Of a stretch of DNA of 64,000 bases, positions 1-9,195 are shown piece after piece; position 1 is the stretch's first letter, and each line of letters begins with the position of its first letter. The DNA comes from Pseudomonas gingeri (lineage in GTDB: Bacteria; Pseudomonadota; Gammaproteobacteria; Pseudomonadales; Pseudomonadaceae). The notes below the pieces were generated by a model, which searched no databases, was not told where the DNA came from, and worked only from the letters and a program-made list of their open reading frames with translations. The stretch covers positions 124,001 to 188,000 of the forward strand of contig NZ_JACAPR010000011.1 of assembly GCF_013385635.1 (NCBI RefSeq), read 5' to 3'. The position numbers and the translations under genes are program-made.

Positions 1-867
1 GGCGTGCAACTCGATCCATTCCAGGTCCTTGTCGTCGAGGGTCAGGCTGCCCAGGGGGGCGTCGAGGGCCTTGGCCAGTCGTTGCAACCCGGCGCGGTCG
101 AAGCGTCCCAGTTGCGGGCGACCGCTGCTGTCGGTGCGCGGCTGGCCGGAAGCATCGCGCAGGATGCCGCCGTCTTCGCTGCCGACCGCCAGGACCAGCA
201 CCTGCAGCAGGCTGCCGCTCAGTTGTTGGTCGAGCCCCGGCAGTTGCGTGGTATCGGCGCCATCGGTGATCAGCAGCAGGCTGCCCGGCACCTGTTCGGC
301 GGCCAACAGGCGCTTGGCCTCATCGATCACCGCGGCGACATTTTTTCCCGGACGGCCGATCAGGTCAGTGCCCAGGGCCTGGACAAAGCTGTCGAACAAC
401 GCCGGATCGTCCGTCGGTGGCAGCACCAGATGGGCGCTGCCGGCATAGGCCAGCAGGGCCGTCTTGGCGCCCTGGCGACGCTGGATCAGTTCATGCAGCT
501 TGTGCTTGACCGCTTCCAGGCGACTGGGCCGGATATCGCTCGCATCCATCGAGGGCGACAGGTCGACGGCGATCAGCAGGGGTGCACGGTTTTCCAGGAA
601 ATCCGGCCGGTCCTGTTCCCAGGTCGGTCCGGCGGCGGCGATGGCCCCGAGCACCAGTAGGGCGCTGGCCAGGTGCACCGGGCGCAGGCGATGCGGGTCG
701 CTCGGGGTCAGCAACAGGTGCGGCAGCAGGTGTGGCGCGATGGTGCCGCGCAGGCGTCGTTCCAGGCCCTGGCTGCGTCGCCAGAGCAGCGGCAACAGCA
801 GGCCGAACAGCGCCGGTAGCAACCACGCGGGACGGAGGAAATGCAGCGCCTGGAGATCGATATCCAT
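1..867 (-). CDS. BatB-type von Willebrand factor A membrane protein (partial, C-terminus beyond left edge)
   Basis: Translation from the ATG at 867 reads MDIDLQALHFLRPAWLLP and stays open to base 1, giving 289 codons. Two hydrophobic segments near the N-terminus precede a VWA domain with a MIDAS motif DLSPSMDAS at roughly residues 100-110. This is the BatB arrangement: a membrane-anchored VWA protein, often with TPR repeats at the C-terminus, which would lie off the window. Its start overlaps the stop of batA by one base (TGATG), so it is the last visible gene of the moxR-DUF58-DUF4381-batA-batB operon. Bat proteins are linked to stress tolerance and envelope protein complexes handled by MoxR AAA ATPases; the exact role is not settled. 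The family call is firm, function moderate. Confidence 0.85.
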   Translation of the reverse strand, partial: MDIDLQALHFLRPAWLLPALFGLLLPLLWRRSQGLERRLRGTIAPHLLPHLLLTPSDPHRLRPVHLASALLVLGAIAAAGPTWEQDRPDFLENRAPLLIAVDLSPSMDASDIRPSRLEAVKHKLHELIQRRQGAKTALLAYAGSAHLVLPPTDDPALFDSFVQALGTDLIGRPGKNVAAVIDEAKRLLAAEQVPGSLLLITDGADTTQLPGLDQQLSGSLLQVLVLAVGSEDGGILRDASGQPRTDSSGRPQLGRFDRAGLQRLAKALDAPLGSLTLDDKDLEWIELHA

Positions 868-1865
868 CAGGCCTCCCGCCGTTGCTGCTTCTGTGACAGG
901 TGCAGGCGTGGCCGCAGCCAGGCGCCCAGATGATAGACCGCGAGCAGGGCAATGGCGGTGGCCACCGGTAGCCAGAACAGCTCGCGCTTGGGTTGGTGGC
1001 TGAGGATCTTGACCTGATGCGGGGTCAACTGGTCCAGGGTGCTGTAGACCTGGTCCAGCGCCGTGCGGTCCTCGGCGCGGAAGAAGCGTCCGCCAGTGGC
1101 CTTGGCGATCTGCTGCAGGCCGGCGAGATTGACCTTGGCTTCGCCGTCGGCATTGGGATCGCCAATGCCGATGGTGTGGATGACCACGTCCTTGGCGGCG
1201 GCCATGGCTGCCGCGTGCTCGGGGGTGATGGCGCTGCTGGTGTCGTTGCCGTCGGTCAGCAGGATCAGCACCTTTTCCGTTTCGTGGGCCTGCTCCAGCA
1301 GCTTGACGCTCAGGCCGATGGCATCGCCGATAGCGGTGTTGGGCCCGGCCATGCCGATGCCGGTGTCCGCCAGAAGGATCGCCAGGCTGGCGTGGTCCAG
1401 GGTCAGGGGGGCCTGGGGATAGGCGCCGCTGCCGAACACGATCAGCCCGAGGCGGTCGTCCTTGCGTCGCTGAATAAAGTCTTGTACCACCTGCTTGACG
1501 GCGCTCAGGCGATCGACCTGGTTGCCTCCGGCATCGGTGAAGTCGCGGGTTTCCATGGACTGGGAAATATCGATGGCGAGCATCAGGTCGCGCATCGGTT
1601 GCTGGTGTTCGATGGGCGGCTCGATCCATACCGGCCGTGCGAGGGCCAGCACCAGCAGCACCCAGACCAGCGCATTGAGCAGCAGTTGCCCGCGGTCACG
1701 GGTACCGCCGGCCAGATCGGGGACCTGGCCGGCGGCCTGGCTCATTGCGGCGAAAAACGGTACCCGCACGGCACTGCGCGCTTCTCGGTAGGCGGGCAGG
1801 TAGCGATAGCCGATCCCCGGCAGCACCACCAGCAGCAACAGCCAGGGGTAATCAAGCTGCCACAT
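867..1865 (-). CDS. BatA-type von Willebrand factor A membrane protein
   Basis: 332 aa starting MWQLDYPWLLLLVVLPG. There is an N-terminal membrane segment, then a second one around residues 55-75, a VWA domain with the MIDAS motif AIDISQSMETRDF, and a final hydrophobic segment (LFWLPVATAIALLAVYHLG) just before the C-terminus. This topology (TM-TM-VWA-TM) is typical of BatA. I chose the ATG at 1865, inside the upstream DUF4381 gene, because the longer open frame above it is proline/arginine-rich shadow sequence and MWQLDYPW is the usual family start. It overlaps DUF4381 by 14 bp and batB by 1 bp, which implies translational coupling. VWA MIDAS proteins bind divalent metal and protein partners, here presumably together with the MoxR ATPase. 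Confidence 0.88.
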   Translation of the reverse strand: MWQLDYPWLLLLVVLPGIGYRYLPAYREARSAVRVPFFAAMSQAAGQVPDLAGGTRDRGQLLLNALVWVLLVLALARPVWIEPPIEHQQPMRDLMLAIDISQSMETRDFTDAGGNQVDRLSAVKQVVQDFIQRRKDDRLGLIVFGSGAYPQAPLTLDHASLAILLADTGIGMAGPNTAIGDAIGLSVKLLEQAHETEKVLILLTDGNDTSSAITPEHAAAMAAAKDVVIHTIGIGDPNADGEAKVNLAGLQQIAKATGGRFFRAEDRTALDQVYSTLDQLTPHQVKILSHQPKRELFWLPVATAIALLAVYHLGAWLRPRLHLSQKQQRREA

Positions 1866-2343
1866 GGTGATGCTCCACCCAGTGCCGACACTGGTCGAAC
1901 AACTGCCGCCGCTGTTCCGGCGCCAGTGCTTGCAGGCGACTGTCCGGGGCGTAGGCCAACTCGGCCAGTGCCTGGCTGAAGTCGATGGGCAGGCGGTTGT
2001 CGCCGTGTTCGACGAGAAAGCGCTGCCAGCTTTCACCGCTGAGCAGCGTGACCGTCGACGCGGGTATTCCGGGCATCGACAGGGCGACTCGCTTGAGCAC
2101 CTCGGGCAGTTCGCGCAACGCCGCCGGCTGTTCGAGGCGGCGGGACAGTTGTTCGAGTCGCGCCAGGGCCTCGCGCCGATAACGGTTCTGCCGCCAGCAC
2201 CAGTAGCGGCGCACGCCCCACGCCAGCAGGCCGACTATCAGCAGCCCGAGCAACACCGCCCAGCCCCAGGTCTGCGGCCAGTAGCTGACCGGTGCGGGCA
2301 GGGGCATTTCCTGCAATTGCGCAAGGCTCGGCGGCGCGTTCAT
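1852..2343 (-). CDS. DUF4381 single-pass membrane protein of the MoxR/Bat operon
   Basis: 163 aa. A proline-rich N-terminus is followed by one strong membrane helix (WGWAVLLGLLIVGLLAWGV, about residues 26-45), a basic stop-transfer stretch (RRYWCWRQNRYRR) and a helical cytoplasmic domain of about 110 residues. This matches the DUF4381 proteins that sit between DUF58 and batA in proteobacterial moxR operons. The start overlaps the DUF58 stop as ATGA, and the stop lies inside batA. No catalytic motif is visible. It is probably a structural or scaffold member of the MoxR/VWA complex, which is inference from position. Confidence 0.82.
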   Translation of the reverse strand: MNAPPSLAQLQEMPLPAPVSYWPQTWGWAVLLGLLIVGLLAWGVRRYWCWRQNRYRREALARLEQLSRRLEQPAALRELPEVLKRVALSMPGIPASTVTLLSGESWQRFLVEHGDNRLPIDFSQALAELAYAPDSRLQALAPEQRRQLFDQCRHWVEHHHVAA

Positions 2344-3290
2344 GGTTTGCGGCTCCCCTGGCGACCCAGTTCGTTGCGCAACTGGGTCGCGGCGGCTTCG
2401 GCGGTGCTGAACATCATCAGTGGTACCTGGCTGCGGCGCAGCAACTGCGCGACGTCCCGCAGCCGGCCGCCGAGAAACTCGCCCAGGGGTTGATGCACCT
2501 GGCGCTGTTCCACCGCCAGTTCGACCTGCAACTGCCCCTGGGTCACCCGCAGCCGGCCCTGGTCGGGGACATTGAGGGCCAGCGGGTCATACACCTGCAT
2601 GGCGATCACGTCGTTGTGCGCCGCCAGTTGCCGCAGCCATTGCAGGGTGCGCGGCCCGGCACCGGCGAAGTCGCTGATCAGGCAGACCAGGTGATCATGA
2701 CCGGCCAGCGCCACGCACTGCTGCAGGACCTTGTCCAGTTGGTCCTGGCCCTCGCTGTCGGGGTTGCCGGCGTGCAGCGCCTGGTTGTGCTCGACGATCC
2801 GGCTGCACAGCGCTTCGACCCGCTGACGGCTGCGCAGTGGGGCGACGCTGTCGATACGTTGATCATTGAACACCAGGCCGCCGACCCGGTCACCGGCGTT
2901 GAACACCATCCACGCGGCGAGGGCTGCCAGTTCGGCAGCAGTGGCCGATTTGAAACTGCGACGCGAACCGAAGAACATCGACATGCGCTGGTCGAGCACG
3001 ATCAACGCCGGGCGGTCGCGTTCCTCGGTAAAGGTGCGTACCACCGGCTTGCCGGTACGCAGCGAGGCACGCCAGTCGAGGTGGCGCAGGTCATCGCCGG
3101 GTTGATAGCGGCGCAGTTCGTCGAAGTTCAGCCCACGTCCGCGCAGGCGCGACGCATGGTTACCGGCCAGCAGGCTGGACCGCGGCTGCCGGGCGAGAAA
3201 ACTCAGGTCGCGGGCCTGCGCCTGCAACGCCATCAACTGCGCCAGCGAGACATACACCTGGCCGTCTGCTTCGCGGCGTGGACTGGACAT
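2340..3290 (-). CDS. DUF58 domain protein (MoxR-associated)
   Basis: 316 aa from the ATG at 3290 (MSSPRREADGQVYVSL). It carries the DUF58 signature RRYQPGDDLRHLDWRAS at roughly residues 65-81, followed by the conserved TGKPVVRTFTEERDR, and a C-terminal VWA-like fold. The longer frame that begins upstream overlaps the region before the moxR stop and looks untranslated. It lies 13 bp downstream of moxR and overlaps DUF4381 by 4 bp. DUF58 proteins are almost always partnered with MoxR ATPases; they are thought to act as adaptors in envelope or metal-centre assembly, but the precise job is unknown. Confidence 0.88.
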   Translation of the reverse strand: MSSPRREADGQVYVSLAQLMALQAQARDLSFLARQPRSSLLAGNHASRLRGRGLNFDELRRYQPGDDLRHLDWRASLRTGKPVVRTFTEERDRPALIVLDQRMSMFFGSRRSFKSATAAELAALAAWMVFNAGDRVGGLVFNDQRIDSVAPLRSRQRVEALCSRIVEHNQALHAGNPDSEGQDQLDKVLQQCVALAGHDHLVCLISDFAGAGPRTLQWLRQLAAHNDVIAMQVYDPLALNVPDQGRLRVTQGQLQVELAVEQRQVHQPLGEFLGGRLRDVAQLLRRSQVPLMMFSTAEAAATQLRNELGRQGSRKP

Positions 3291-3303
3291 GGGCGGCACC
3301 TGC

Positions 3304-4281
3304 TCAGGCCGCAATCGCGACAGTGGCCAGCAGCCGGTCCAGCACCTGGTCGGCACTGACCCCGTCGGCGACTGCGTCGTAGCTCAGTTGCAGGCGATGG
3401 CGCAGCACCGGATGGACCACGGCCTGGACATTTTCCGGGGTGACGAAGTCCTGTCCCCGCAACCAGGCATCGGCCCGCGCGCAGCGGTCCAGGCCGATAC
3501 CGCCGCGCGGGCTGGCACCGATATTGATCCAGCGGGCGAGGTCGGCGTCGTAGTCTGCCGGGTGGCGGGTGGCGTTGATCAGGTCGATCAGGTAGCGGTC
3601 GATGGCCGGTGCCACCTGGACCGCGCTGACTTCGCGGCGGGCGGCAAAGATCACCTCCTGGGCCAGGGTAAAGCGGGCAGTCGTGTCGGCGCTGGCCTGT
3701 TGCTGCTCCTCGTTGCGCAGCAGGCGCAGCACCTGGCTTTCGTTTTCCGCGCTGGGGTAGTCCAACAGCACTTTCATCAGGAAACGGTCCATCTGCGCCT
3801 CGGGCAGCGGGTAGGTGCCTTCCTGTTCGATGGGGTTCTGCGTGGCAACCACGATAAACAGTGCCGGCAGTGGGTGGCTGGCGCCGGCCACGGTGATCTG
3901 GCGTTCTTCCATGGCTTCGAGCAGAGCCGCCTGGACCTTGGCCGGGGCGCGGTTGATTTCATCGGCGAGGATCAGGTTGCCGAACAACGGGCCGGGCTGG
4001 AAGCGGATCTGGTTTTGTCCGTCGACCTGATGCAGGACCTCGGCGCCGGTGATGTCCGAGGGCAGCAGGTCGGGCGTGAACTGGATGCGTCGCATGCTGG
4101 CGTCCAGATGCCGGGCCAGGGCCTTGACCGTGCGGGTCTTGGCCAGCCCCGGCAAGCTTTCCAGCAGCAGGTGCCCGTTGGCCAGCAGGCCGAGCAGGAT
4201 CTGTCGGATCACTGCGTCCTGGCCCAATACCGCCTCGGCGATGCTGGCCTGCAGGGCGTTGATATCGTCGCGTATTGTCAT
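3304..4281 (-). CDS. MoxR-family AAA+ ATPase
   Basis: 325 aa. Visible AAA+ elements: Walker A-like SLPGLAKTRTVKAL near residue 40, Walker B ILADEINRAP, the sensor-1 segment VVATQNPIEQEGTYPLPEAQMDRF, and an arginine-rich C-terminal lid (RHPADYDADLARWINIGASPRGG). This is the standard MoxR length and motif order. It is the first gene of the operon that continues into DUF58, DUF4381, batA and batB. MoxR ATPases are cytoplasmic chaperone-like proteins that act on VWA-domain partners. No promoter motif stood out in the 80 bp before it. Confidence 0.93.
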   Translation of the reverse strand: MTIRDDINALQASIAEAVLGQDAVIRQILLGLLANGHLLLESLPGLAKTRTVKALARHLDASMRRIQFTPDLLPSDITGAEVLHQVDGQNQIRFQPGPLFGNLILADEINRAPAKVQAALLEAMEERQITVAGASHPLPALFIVVATQNPIEQEGTYPLPEAQMDRFLMKVLLDYPSAENESQVLRLLRNEEQQQASADTTARFTLAQEVIFAARREVSAVQVAPAIDRYLIDLINATRHPADYDADLARWINIGASPRGGIGLDRCARADAWLRGQDFVTPENVQAVVHPVLRHRLQLSYDAVADGVSADQVLDRLLATVAIAA

Positions 4282-4361
4282 GGGGTTCTCCCTGAATTCA
4301 CCATGGCGCCCGGACCACCACGAGTTGCACCGAGCTGCCGATGTACTGCGGCCATGGCCGG

Positions 4362-5267
4362 TTACCAGGCGTACTGCAGGCGCAGGGTCCAGGTGTTCAC
4401 ATCCGGCGAACCCTTGCGCTCCGAGATCGTGTCGGTGTAGGCAACCATCCCGCCGAACTGTGGCGACAACATGAAACCGAAGCTGGCTCCGAGCAGGGCG
4501 TTTTCCTGCTTGTTGTCCTGCCAGTCGCCGTCGATCTTCGTCTCGCCACCACGGCTGTAGGTGGCGTCCAGCGAAGCCCAGAGCGCGCGGTTGATGGTGT
4601 AGCTGTAGTGGCCTTCGATGGCGTAGAGCGGCTTCTGTTCCAGCTTGCTGTCGCCGTGATAGTCCTTGTTGTCGCCGAACAGCGAGATCCAGGTATTGAT
4701 CTCCAGCCAGGTCGGGCCGATCGGTGTGCCGAAACCCAGCTCCGGCTTGAAGGCCCAGCGGTTGGAGCCGATGTTGATGACCCGGTTCTTGTCGTAGTCA
4801 CCGGTCGGCGTGGTGATCCACAGCGCGCCGGTGAGAAAGGTTTCCGGGGTCCAGTTGGCGAACTCCTGCTGGGTCAGCGCCGGGCCGCCGAAGAGGTTGT
4901 GTGCCAGCACGATCTGCGTGTCGCCCATGCCGCCGTTGCGCTTGGTGCCGGTGAAGAATTGTGCGTTGTCGAAGGACGCCGAGACATCGGCATAGGGCTG
5001 CACGAGCTGGATCGCACTGTTGCGTCCGTCCACCGAGAACGAGCGGGCCAGGCGCAGGATGTACAGATCGGCATTCAGCGACAGGCCATCCAGCGGCAGC
5101 GAAGTGTCGATGGGGGTATTGGTGTCGATGCGGTTGTAGTAGCCGAAGACCATGTTCAGGTCGATCGGTATGTTCTGCCAGTCGCGGGCGTTGTCGGCGT
5201 GAGCGACGGCCGGAGCCAGCGCCAGCGCGGCAGCGCCCCATACACTCAGTCGAAAAGCTGATCCCAT
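4362..5267 (-). CDS. Outer-membrane MetA-pathway-type protein (porin-like), copy 1
   Basis: 301 aa with a clear signal peptide (cleavage near AVAHA-DNARD). The mature part is rich in alternating aromatic/polar strands and ends in the aromatic-terminated strand TWTLRLQYAW, the usual C-terminal signature of an outer-membrane beta-barrel. The fold resembles the 'putative MetA-pathway of phenol degradation' family, thought to be channels for aromatic or hydrophobic compounds. It lies 22 bp downstream of a DUF1254 gene and is the last gene of the 9.0-4.4 kb set. Substrate unknown. Confidence 0.78.
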   Translation of the reverse strand: MGSAFRLSVWGAAALALAPAVAHADNARDWQNIPIDLNMVFGYYNRIDTNTPIDTSLPLDGLSLNADLYILRLARSFSVDGRNSAIQLVQPYADVSASFDNAQFFTGTKRNGGMGDTQIVLAHNLFGGPALTQQEFANWTPETFLTGALWITTPTGDYDKNRVINIGSNRWAFKPELGFGTPIGPTWLEINTWISLFGDNKDYHGDSKLEQKPLYAIEGHYSYTINRALWASLDATYSRGGETKIDGDWQDNKQENALLGASFGFMLSPQFGGMVAYTDTISERKGSPDVNTWTLRLQYAW

Positions 5268-5289
5268 GGCATGGCTCCTTCAATGGCGG

Positions 5290-6696
5290 TTAAGGCTTGG
5301 CCTTGGTCAGCAGCGGCAACTTCCACTGGCCGTTGGCGACTTCGGGCTTGGGCAGGTAGAGGCGCAATACCCCGTAGAAGGGGCCGTCCGGTGCCGGCAG
5401 CCAGTTGCTCTGGTGCTCCTTGGCGGGGGCCTGGTGCTGCACGTAGAGGGTCAGGCCACCGTCGGCATCGCGCTGGAGTTGGTCCAGCATCCGCGAGTTG
5501 ATCAGGTAGCGGTCGAGGGGGTTGGCCACCAGCAGCTTGGATCTGCCGTCGTACATCGTCAGTGACCAGAAGGCCTTGGCCGGGGGCAGGGCATCCTTGG
5601 CGAAATGCAGGGTGTAGGCGTGCTTCGAGGCATCGACGGGCTGGCCTTCGCTGTCGACGAAGTAACCGTTGTAGCTGGCTTCTTGCGCCGAATTGCCGAA
5701 AATGCCCATGTTGGCTCCGGCATAGCGGTACAGGTAATTGTTCTTCAGGTGTTCGCGATTGCCGAACAGGTCGCCGCTGCTGATCTGATGGCTGTCGACC
5801 TGGTCTTTCTTGAACCTGGCGAATTCGGCCTTGCCATCGGCGATCCCGGCTTCCAGTGCCTGGCGCTGTCCGGCACCCAGGCTGGCGAGGTCGAACGGCT
5901 TTCCGGCGGCTACGCCGATACGAGCAAAGCGCGCCAAAAGGGCCTTCTCCGACGCGTGGGGCGGGGCGAAGGCGAGCATGAAGTTGAGGTAGCGAAACAG
6001 CTCCAGGCTGTCGCTCATGGTTGCCGTCGGTGTTGGCCAGTCAATCTTCGGTGCGGCCTTGGGCGCGGGTTGCCCGAGGTAGTGGCTGAGGGACTCGACG
6101 ACGTAGCCTTTCTGGATCTGCCTGACATTGTCCAGGTCCTTGTCGTCGAACAATTGGGTGCGGTACAGCGCATAGGCGATGTTGCTTTCACTGTGGATCA
6201 CCCGGTCGATGCCAACGGGTTTCTGGCCTGTCCAGTCGGGGCCGGTAATCAGGTAATGCCCGCCCTTGTTGCCCGTGGTGCGGGTACCGAGGTAGGCGAA
6301 GTTCTGGGTGTAGAGGTCGATCATCTGTACCGAGTAATAAAGACTGTCTTCGATGGCGGGCAGGGTGAGGACCATGGGTTCGGCGCGCAGGTCGAGCCAG
6401 GCGAACGAGTAGGGTGTGTCCGAGTTGGGTGTGACGAAGGCTGTATCCTTGGGTGTGAAGAGCATTGCGGTGTTGCCGATGGCATTGAACGGCGCCTTGA
6501 AATTCGCTCCGTCCTTGTCCACGGCCTGGGTGTAGAGCGTCTTGTACATTTCGACCACCGGAAAACCGTAAAGATAGGCTTCCTTGGCGATCGCCCTGGC
6601 ATCACCCGGGCTGGCGTCGATCTGAGCCGAGGCGATGTTGCACACGAGCAGCAGCATGCCGCCCGGCAGCCAGCGTTGCACATCTCTGAAGAGCAT
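5290..6696 (-). CDS. Exported DUF1254/DUF1214 protein, copy 1
   Basis: 468 aa. A signal peptide (GGMLLLVCNIASAQ-IDASPG) precedes a DUF1254 domain (AYLYGFPVVEMYKT, then TAFVTPNSDTPYSFAWLDLRAEPMVLTLP) and a C-terminal DUF1214 domain (AKAFWSLTMYDGRSKLLVANPLDRYLINSRM). The length and the two-domain order are normal for the family. The proteins are periplasmic or outer-membrane associated and their biochemical role is not established. It is 33 bp downstream of a second DUF1254 gene and upstream of a porin-like gene, so the four genes 8985 to 4362 look like one operon. Confidence 0.85.
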   Translation of the reverse strand: MLFRDVQRWLPGGMLLLVCNIASAQIDASPGDARAIAKEAYLYGFPVVEMYKTLYTQAVDKDGANFKAPFNAIGNTAMLFTPKDTAFVTPNSDTPYSFAWLDLRAEPMVLTLPAIEDSLYYSVQMIDLYTQNFAYLGTRTTGNKGGHYLITGPDWTGQKPVGIDRVIHSESNIAYALYRTQLFDDKDLDNVRQIQKGYVVESLSHYLGQPAPKAAPKIDWPTPTATMSDSLELFRYLNFMLAFAPPHASEKALLARFARIGVAAGKPFDLASLGAGQRQALEAGIADGKAEFARFKKDQVDSHQISSGDLFGNREHLKNNYLYRYAGANMGIFGNSAQEASYNGYFVDSEGQPVDASKHAYTLHFAKDALPPAKAFWSLTMYDGRSKLLVANPLDRYLINSRMLDQLQRDADGGLTLYVQHQAPAKEHQSNWLPAPDGPFYGVLRLYLPKPEVANGQWKLPLLTKAKP

Positions 6697-6729
6697 GGCG
6701 CGGTCCTCCGTTGATCCAGCGTGGGTGGG

Positions 6730-8193
6730 TTATTCCACCAGGCTGATGTCGTCGAGCTTCCAGCTTTTGTCGAAATAGGTTTCGGTCGGCGCGTAGAGCC
6801 GGAAGTAGCTGAACCAGTGCCGGCCTGGCAGGGTCTGCACCCAGTTGTTCTCGAAGCCCTTGGGCGGTTTCGGGCCGAAGTAGAGGTCTACAGAACCGTC
6901 GGGGTTTTTCTTCAGATCCTGGCGTGAGGACAGGTCGGCCTTGCGCTGGGGGTTGTCGATCAGGCAACGGCTGTCGCTGTCGTAGACGGTCATCGACCAG
7001 AACTGTTTGGCCGGTGGGTTGGTGGCGACCTTGAGGCGATAGGTGCGGGCGCCGTCGAGCCAGTTACCGTGCTGGTCGGTGTAGGCGCCGAGGTAGGTCT
7101 GGCCGAGACCGGGGGTTTTCGAAACCATGCCCTTGGTGTTGGTCACCGCTTCATAGAACCAGGCGCTGCGCTCCCACAACTGGTCGTAATACTTCACGCG
7201 CTGGGACGGCTCGGCGATGTTCAGCACGGTGTCCCAATGCCGGTCTTTCCAGTACTGCGCCTGAGGGAAACGCTTGGCGAAGGTGTTGGCCTTGGCCATC
7301 AGTTCGCCGATCTGGGCGCCTTGTTCCAGGGCCTTGCGTTGCAGGTCGGAGGGATGGAAGGGCTGGTCCTTTTCGATACCGAGGCTGGCGAGCATCGCCA
7401 TGTAGAAGCGGTCTCGTTCGTTCACCGGTTCCTTCTGGATGATCTGGTGCAGCCGCTCCCAGTAGGCCATGCCCCGTGGCTGGGTGCCGGACCAGCGCTT
7501 GCCGCCCGGGGTCAGCAGGCGGGTCTTGCCCGGCGTCGCCCGCTGCGCGTAAGGGTACATGTGGAACTGCTCGACCAGCGCCTTGCCCTTGGCCGGGTCC
7601 GGATCTAGCACGCGGAAACCCACCAGCACATTCATGGTCTGCGATTGCGCCAGGTGATACTGGTCGGCATCCGCCGGTGGCTGGCTGCCTGGCGGCAGCA
7701 CCAGGTATTTGCCGCCCTGGCCCTGGTCCGGGCCGGTCTGGCCCATGTCGATGATTGCCCGCTGCCAGAAATCGCCAATGCCACCCGCCGTGGGGCCGGC
7801 CGGCAATTCGATCAACAGTGGCCCGGTCTCGTTGAGGTCGACAAAACCGAGGATATAGGGCGTGGTGGCGTTGGCGGTGATGACGCCGAGCTTGTCTTCG
7901 TAGCTGTTGAGTACCATCAGGTCGCCGCTGCGAGCGCCCAGCTTGTCGCGGAATTCTTCCTGCCACTGGGCATACGACACCAGGGGCAGGGCCCACAGAT
8001 AGGCCTGGCTGGCCTGCTGGAAATCCAGTTCGGCATAGAGCTTGGCAATCGCGTCCGGTGCCGGCAACTCGCCTTGCATGTTGATCGGGCCGATACGGGT
8101 TTCGAGGGCCTGCGCGCCGACGCCACAACTGACCGCCATAACACTGATTGCCAGGCCGGTAACGCTGCTGCGAATCCATTCGTTCACGGGCAT
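6730..8193 (-). CDS. Exported DUF1254/DUF1214 protein, copy 2
   Basis: 487 aa. N-terminal hydrophobic signal ends near GVGAQA-LETRIG. DUF1254 occupies the first half (AYLWALPLVSYAQWQEEF ... TPYILGFVDLNETGPLLIELP) and DUF1214 the end (AKQFWSMTVYDSDSRCLIDNPQRKADLSSRQ). It is clearly divergent from copy 1, so this is not a recent tandem duplication. It starts 3 bp after the stop of the upstream porin-like gene. The sequence AAGGA lies directly against the ATG, tighter than usual, so a start a few codons further in cannot be excluded. Function unknown beyond the family. Confidence 0.85.
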   Translation of the reverse strand: MPVNEWIRSSVTGLAISVMAVSCGVGAQALETRIGPINMQGELPAPDAIAKLYAELDFQQASQAYLWALPLVSYAQWQEEFRDKLGARSGDLMVLNSYEDKLGVITANATTPYILGFVDLNETGPLLIELPAGPTAGGIGDFWQRAIIDMGQTGPDQGQGGKYLVLPPGSQPPADADQYHLAQSQTMNVLVGFRVLDPDPAKGKALVEQFHMYPYAQRATPGKTRLLTPGGKRWSGTQPRGMAYWERLHQIIQKEPVNERDRFYMAMLASLGIEKDQPFHPSDLQRKALEQGAQIGELMAKANTFAKRFPQAQYWKDRHWDTVLNIAEPSQRVKYYDQLWERSAWFYEAVTNTKGMVSKTPGLGQTYLGAYTDQHGNWLDGARTYRLKVATNPPAKQFWSMTVYDSDSRCLIDNPQRKADLSSRQDLKKNPDGSVDLYFGPKPPKGFENNWVQTLPGRHWFSYFRLYAPTETYFDKSWKLDDISLVE

Positions 8194-8196
8194 TCC

Positions 8197-8985
8197 TTAT
8201 TTTCCGAGGGTGACATTGATTCCGGCGAACAGGGTGAATTGCGGCAGGTCGTCACCCCTGCGCGCCACTGTCCATTGCGGCTCGACGAACCAGTTGTAGA
8301 TGTTGTGACCGACCTTGCTGGCCTTGCCCACGCCGAAGCCGATGGGGATGTAGTGGGTGTCGTTCTTCAGGTCGAAGGTCCAGGTGCCGGTGGAGCGCAG
8401 GTACCAGCCCCTGGGCAGGTTATGGATGAGAAAAGGCTGGAAGGTCGCGGTTTCCACCCGTTGCCGGTCGCTGTCGCCGGCGAACGAACTCTGGTACTGC
8501 ACCAGGGCGCCGAGCAGGCCACGGGGCGAGGCGTCGATGGCTACCGCGGCGAGCCCGGCCTGCCACTTGCCGGTGCCGAGTTCGTCACGGGCGGCGGTGG
8601 GTGCGGTGATCTGCGGGCCGATGCCCAACTGCACGCCTTCGGTCTTGAGCAGGAAGATATCGAACAGGTTCAGGTCGCCGATGCCGGTGCTATAGCCTCC
8701 GTGGGGATCGGGGCGGGTACTGACGGGCAGGGTGGCCCGCAGCAGTTGCGGGACCGGGATCAACTCTCCAGGCGCCATCGGCAGGGTGCCGCGCAATAGC
8801 AGATCATTGGTGTGGACGTTGCTGTCGTAGACCCTGGGCGTGTAGTAGTCCTGCAGATTGACGCCCGGTGCGAGGTTCAGCGGGTTGTTGCTCTTGTTGG
8901 CCGTGTCGGCGTTGTCGGCCAGCGCCCAATGTGCGGGTGCTGCGGTGAGCAAGAAAAAGGATGCAAGAACAATTCTCGACATCAT
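8197..8985 (-). CDS. Outer-membrane MetA-pathway-type protein (porin-like), copy 2
   Basis: 262 aa from the ATG at 8985 (MMSRIVLASFFLLTAAPAHWALA-DNAD), which gives a clean signal peptide; a longer in-frame start at 9033 would spoil it. The mature protein has barrel-like alternation and conserved MetA-family segments (YSTGIGDLNLFDIFLL, IGPQITAPTAA, QWTVARRGDDLPQFTLFAGINVTLGK). It is the first gene of the operon porin-DUF1254-DUF1254-porin. Its relation to the copy at 4362 is distant. Probable outer-membrane channel; substrate not known. Confidence 0.76.
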   Translation of the reverse strand: MMSRIVLASFFLLTAAPAHWALADNADTANKSNNPLNLAPGVNLQDYYTPRVYDSNVHTNDLLLRGTLPMAPGELIPVPQLLRATLPVSTRPDPHGGYSTGIGDLNLFDIFLLKTEGVQLGIGPQITAPTAARDELGTGKWQAGLAAVAIDASPRGLLGALVQYQSSFAGDSDRQRVETATFQPFLIHNLPRGWYLRSTGTWTFDLKNDTHYIPIGFGVGKASKVGHNIYNWFVEPQWTVARRGDDLPQFTLFAGINVTLGK

Positions 8986-9195
8986 GGACCCCCATCCCTG
9001 GTGGCTCAACCCCACGAAATACGGGGGCTGCAAGGCCAGCTGCGCGCTTGGCGAGCTACAAGTGAACCTAGCAGTTAACTTTTCGTTAGCCAGTCGAATG
9101 GATTAATTCGTTGGTTTTTGTGGGATGGATCACTTGATGGCCAATAGCTACAAATCCCGGCCATGCACGGTCGCGGAGGGGGACGAAAGTTTGTA

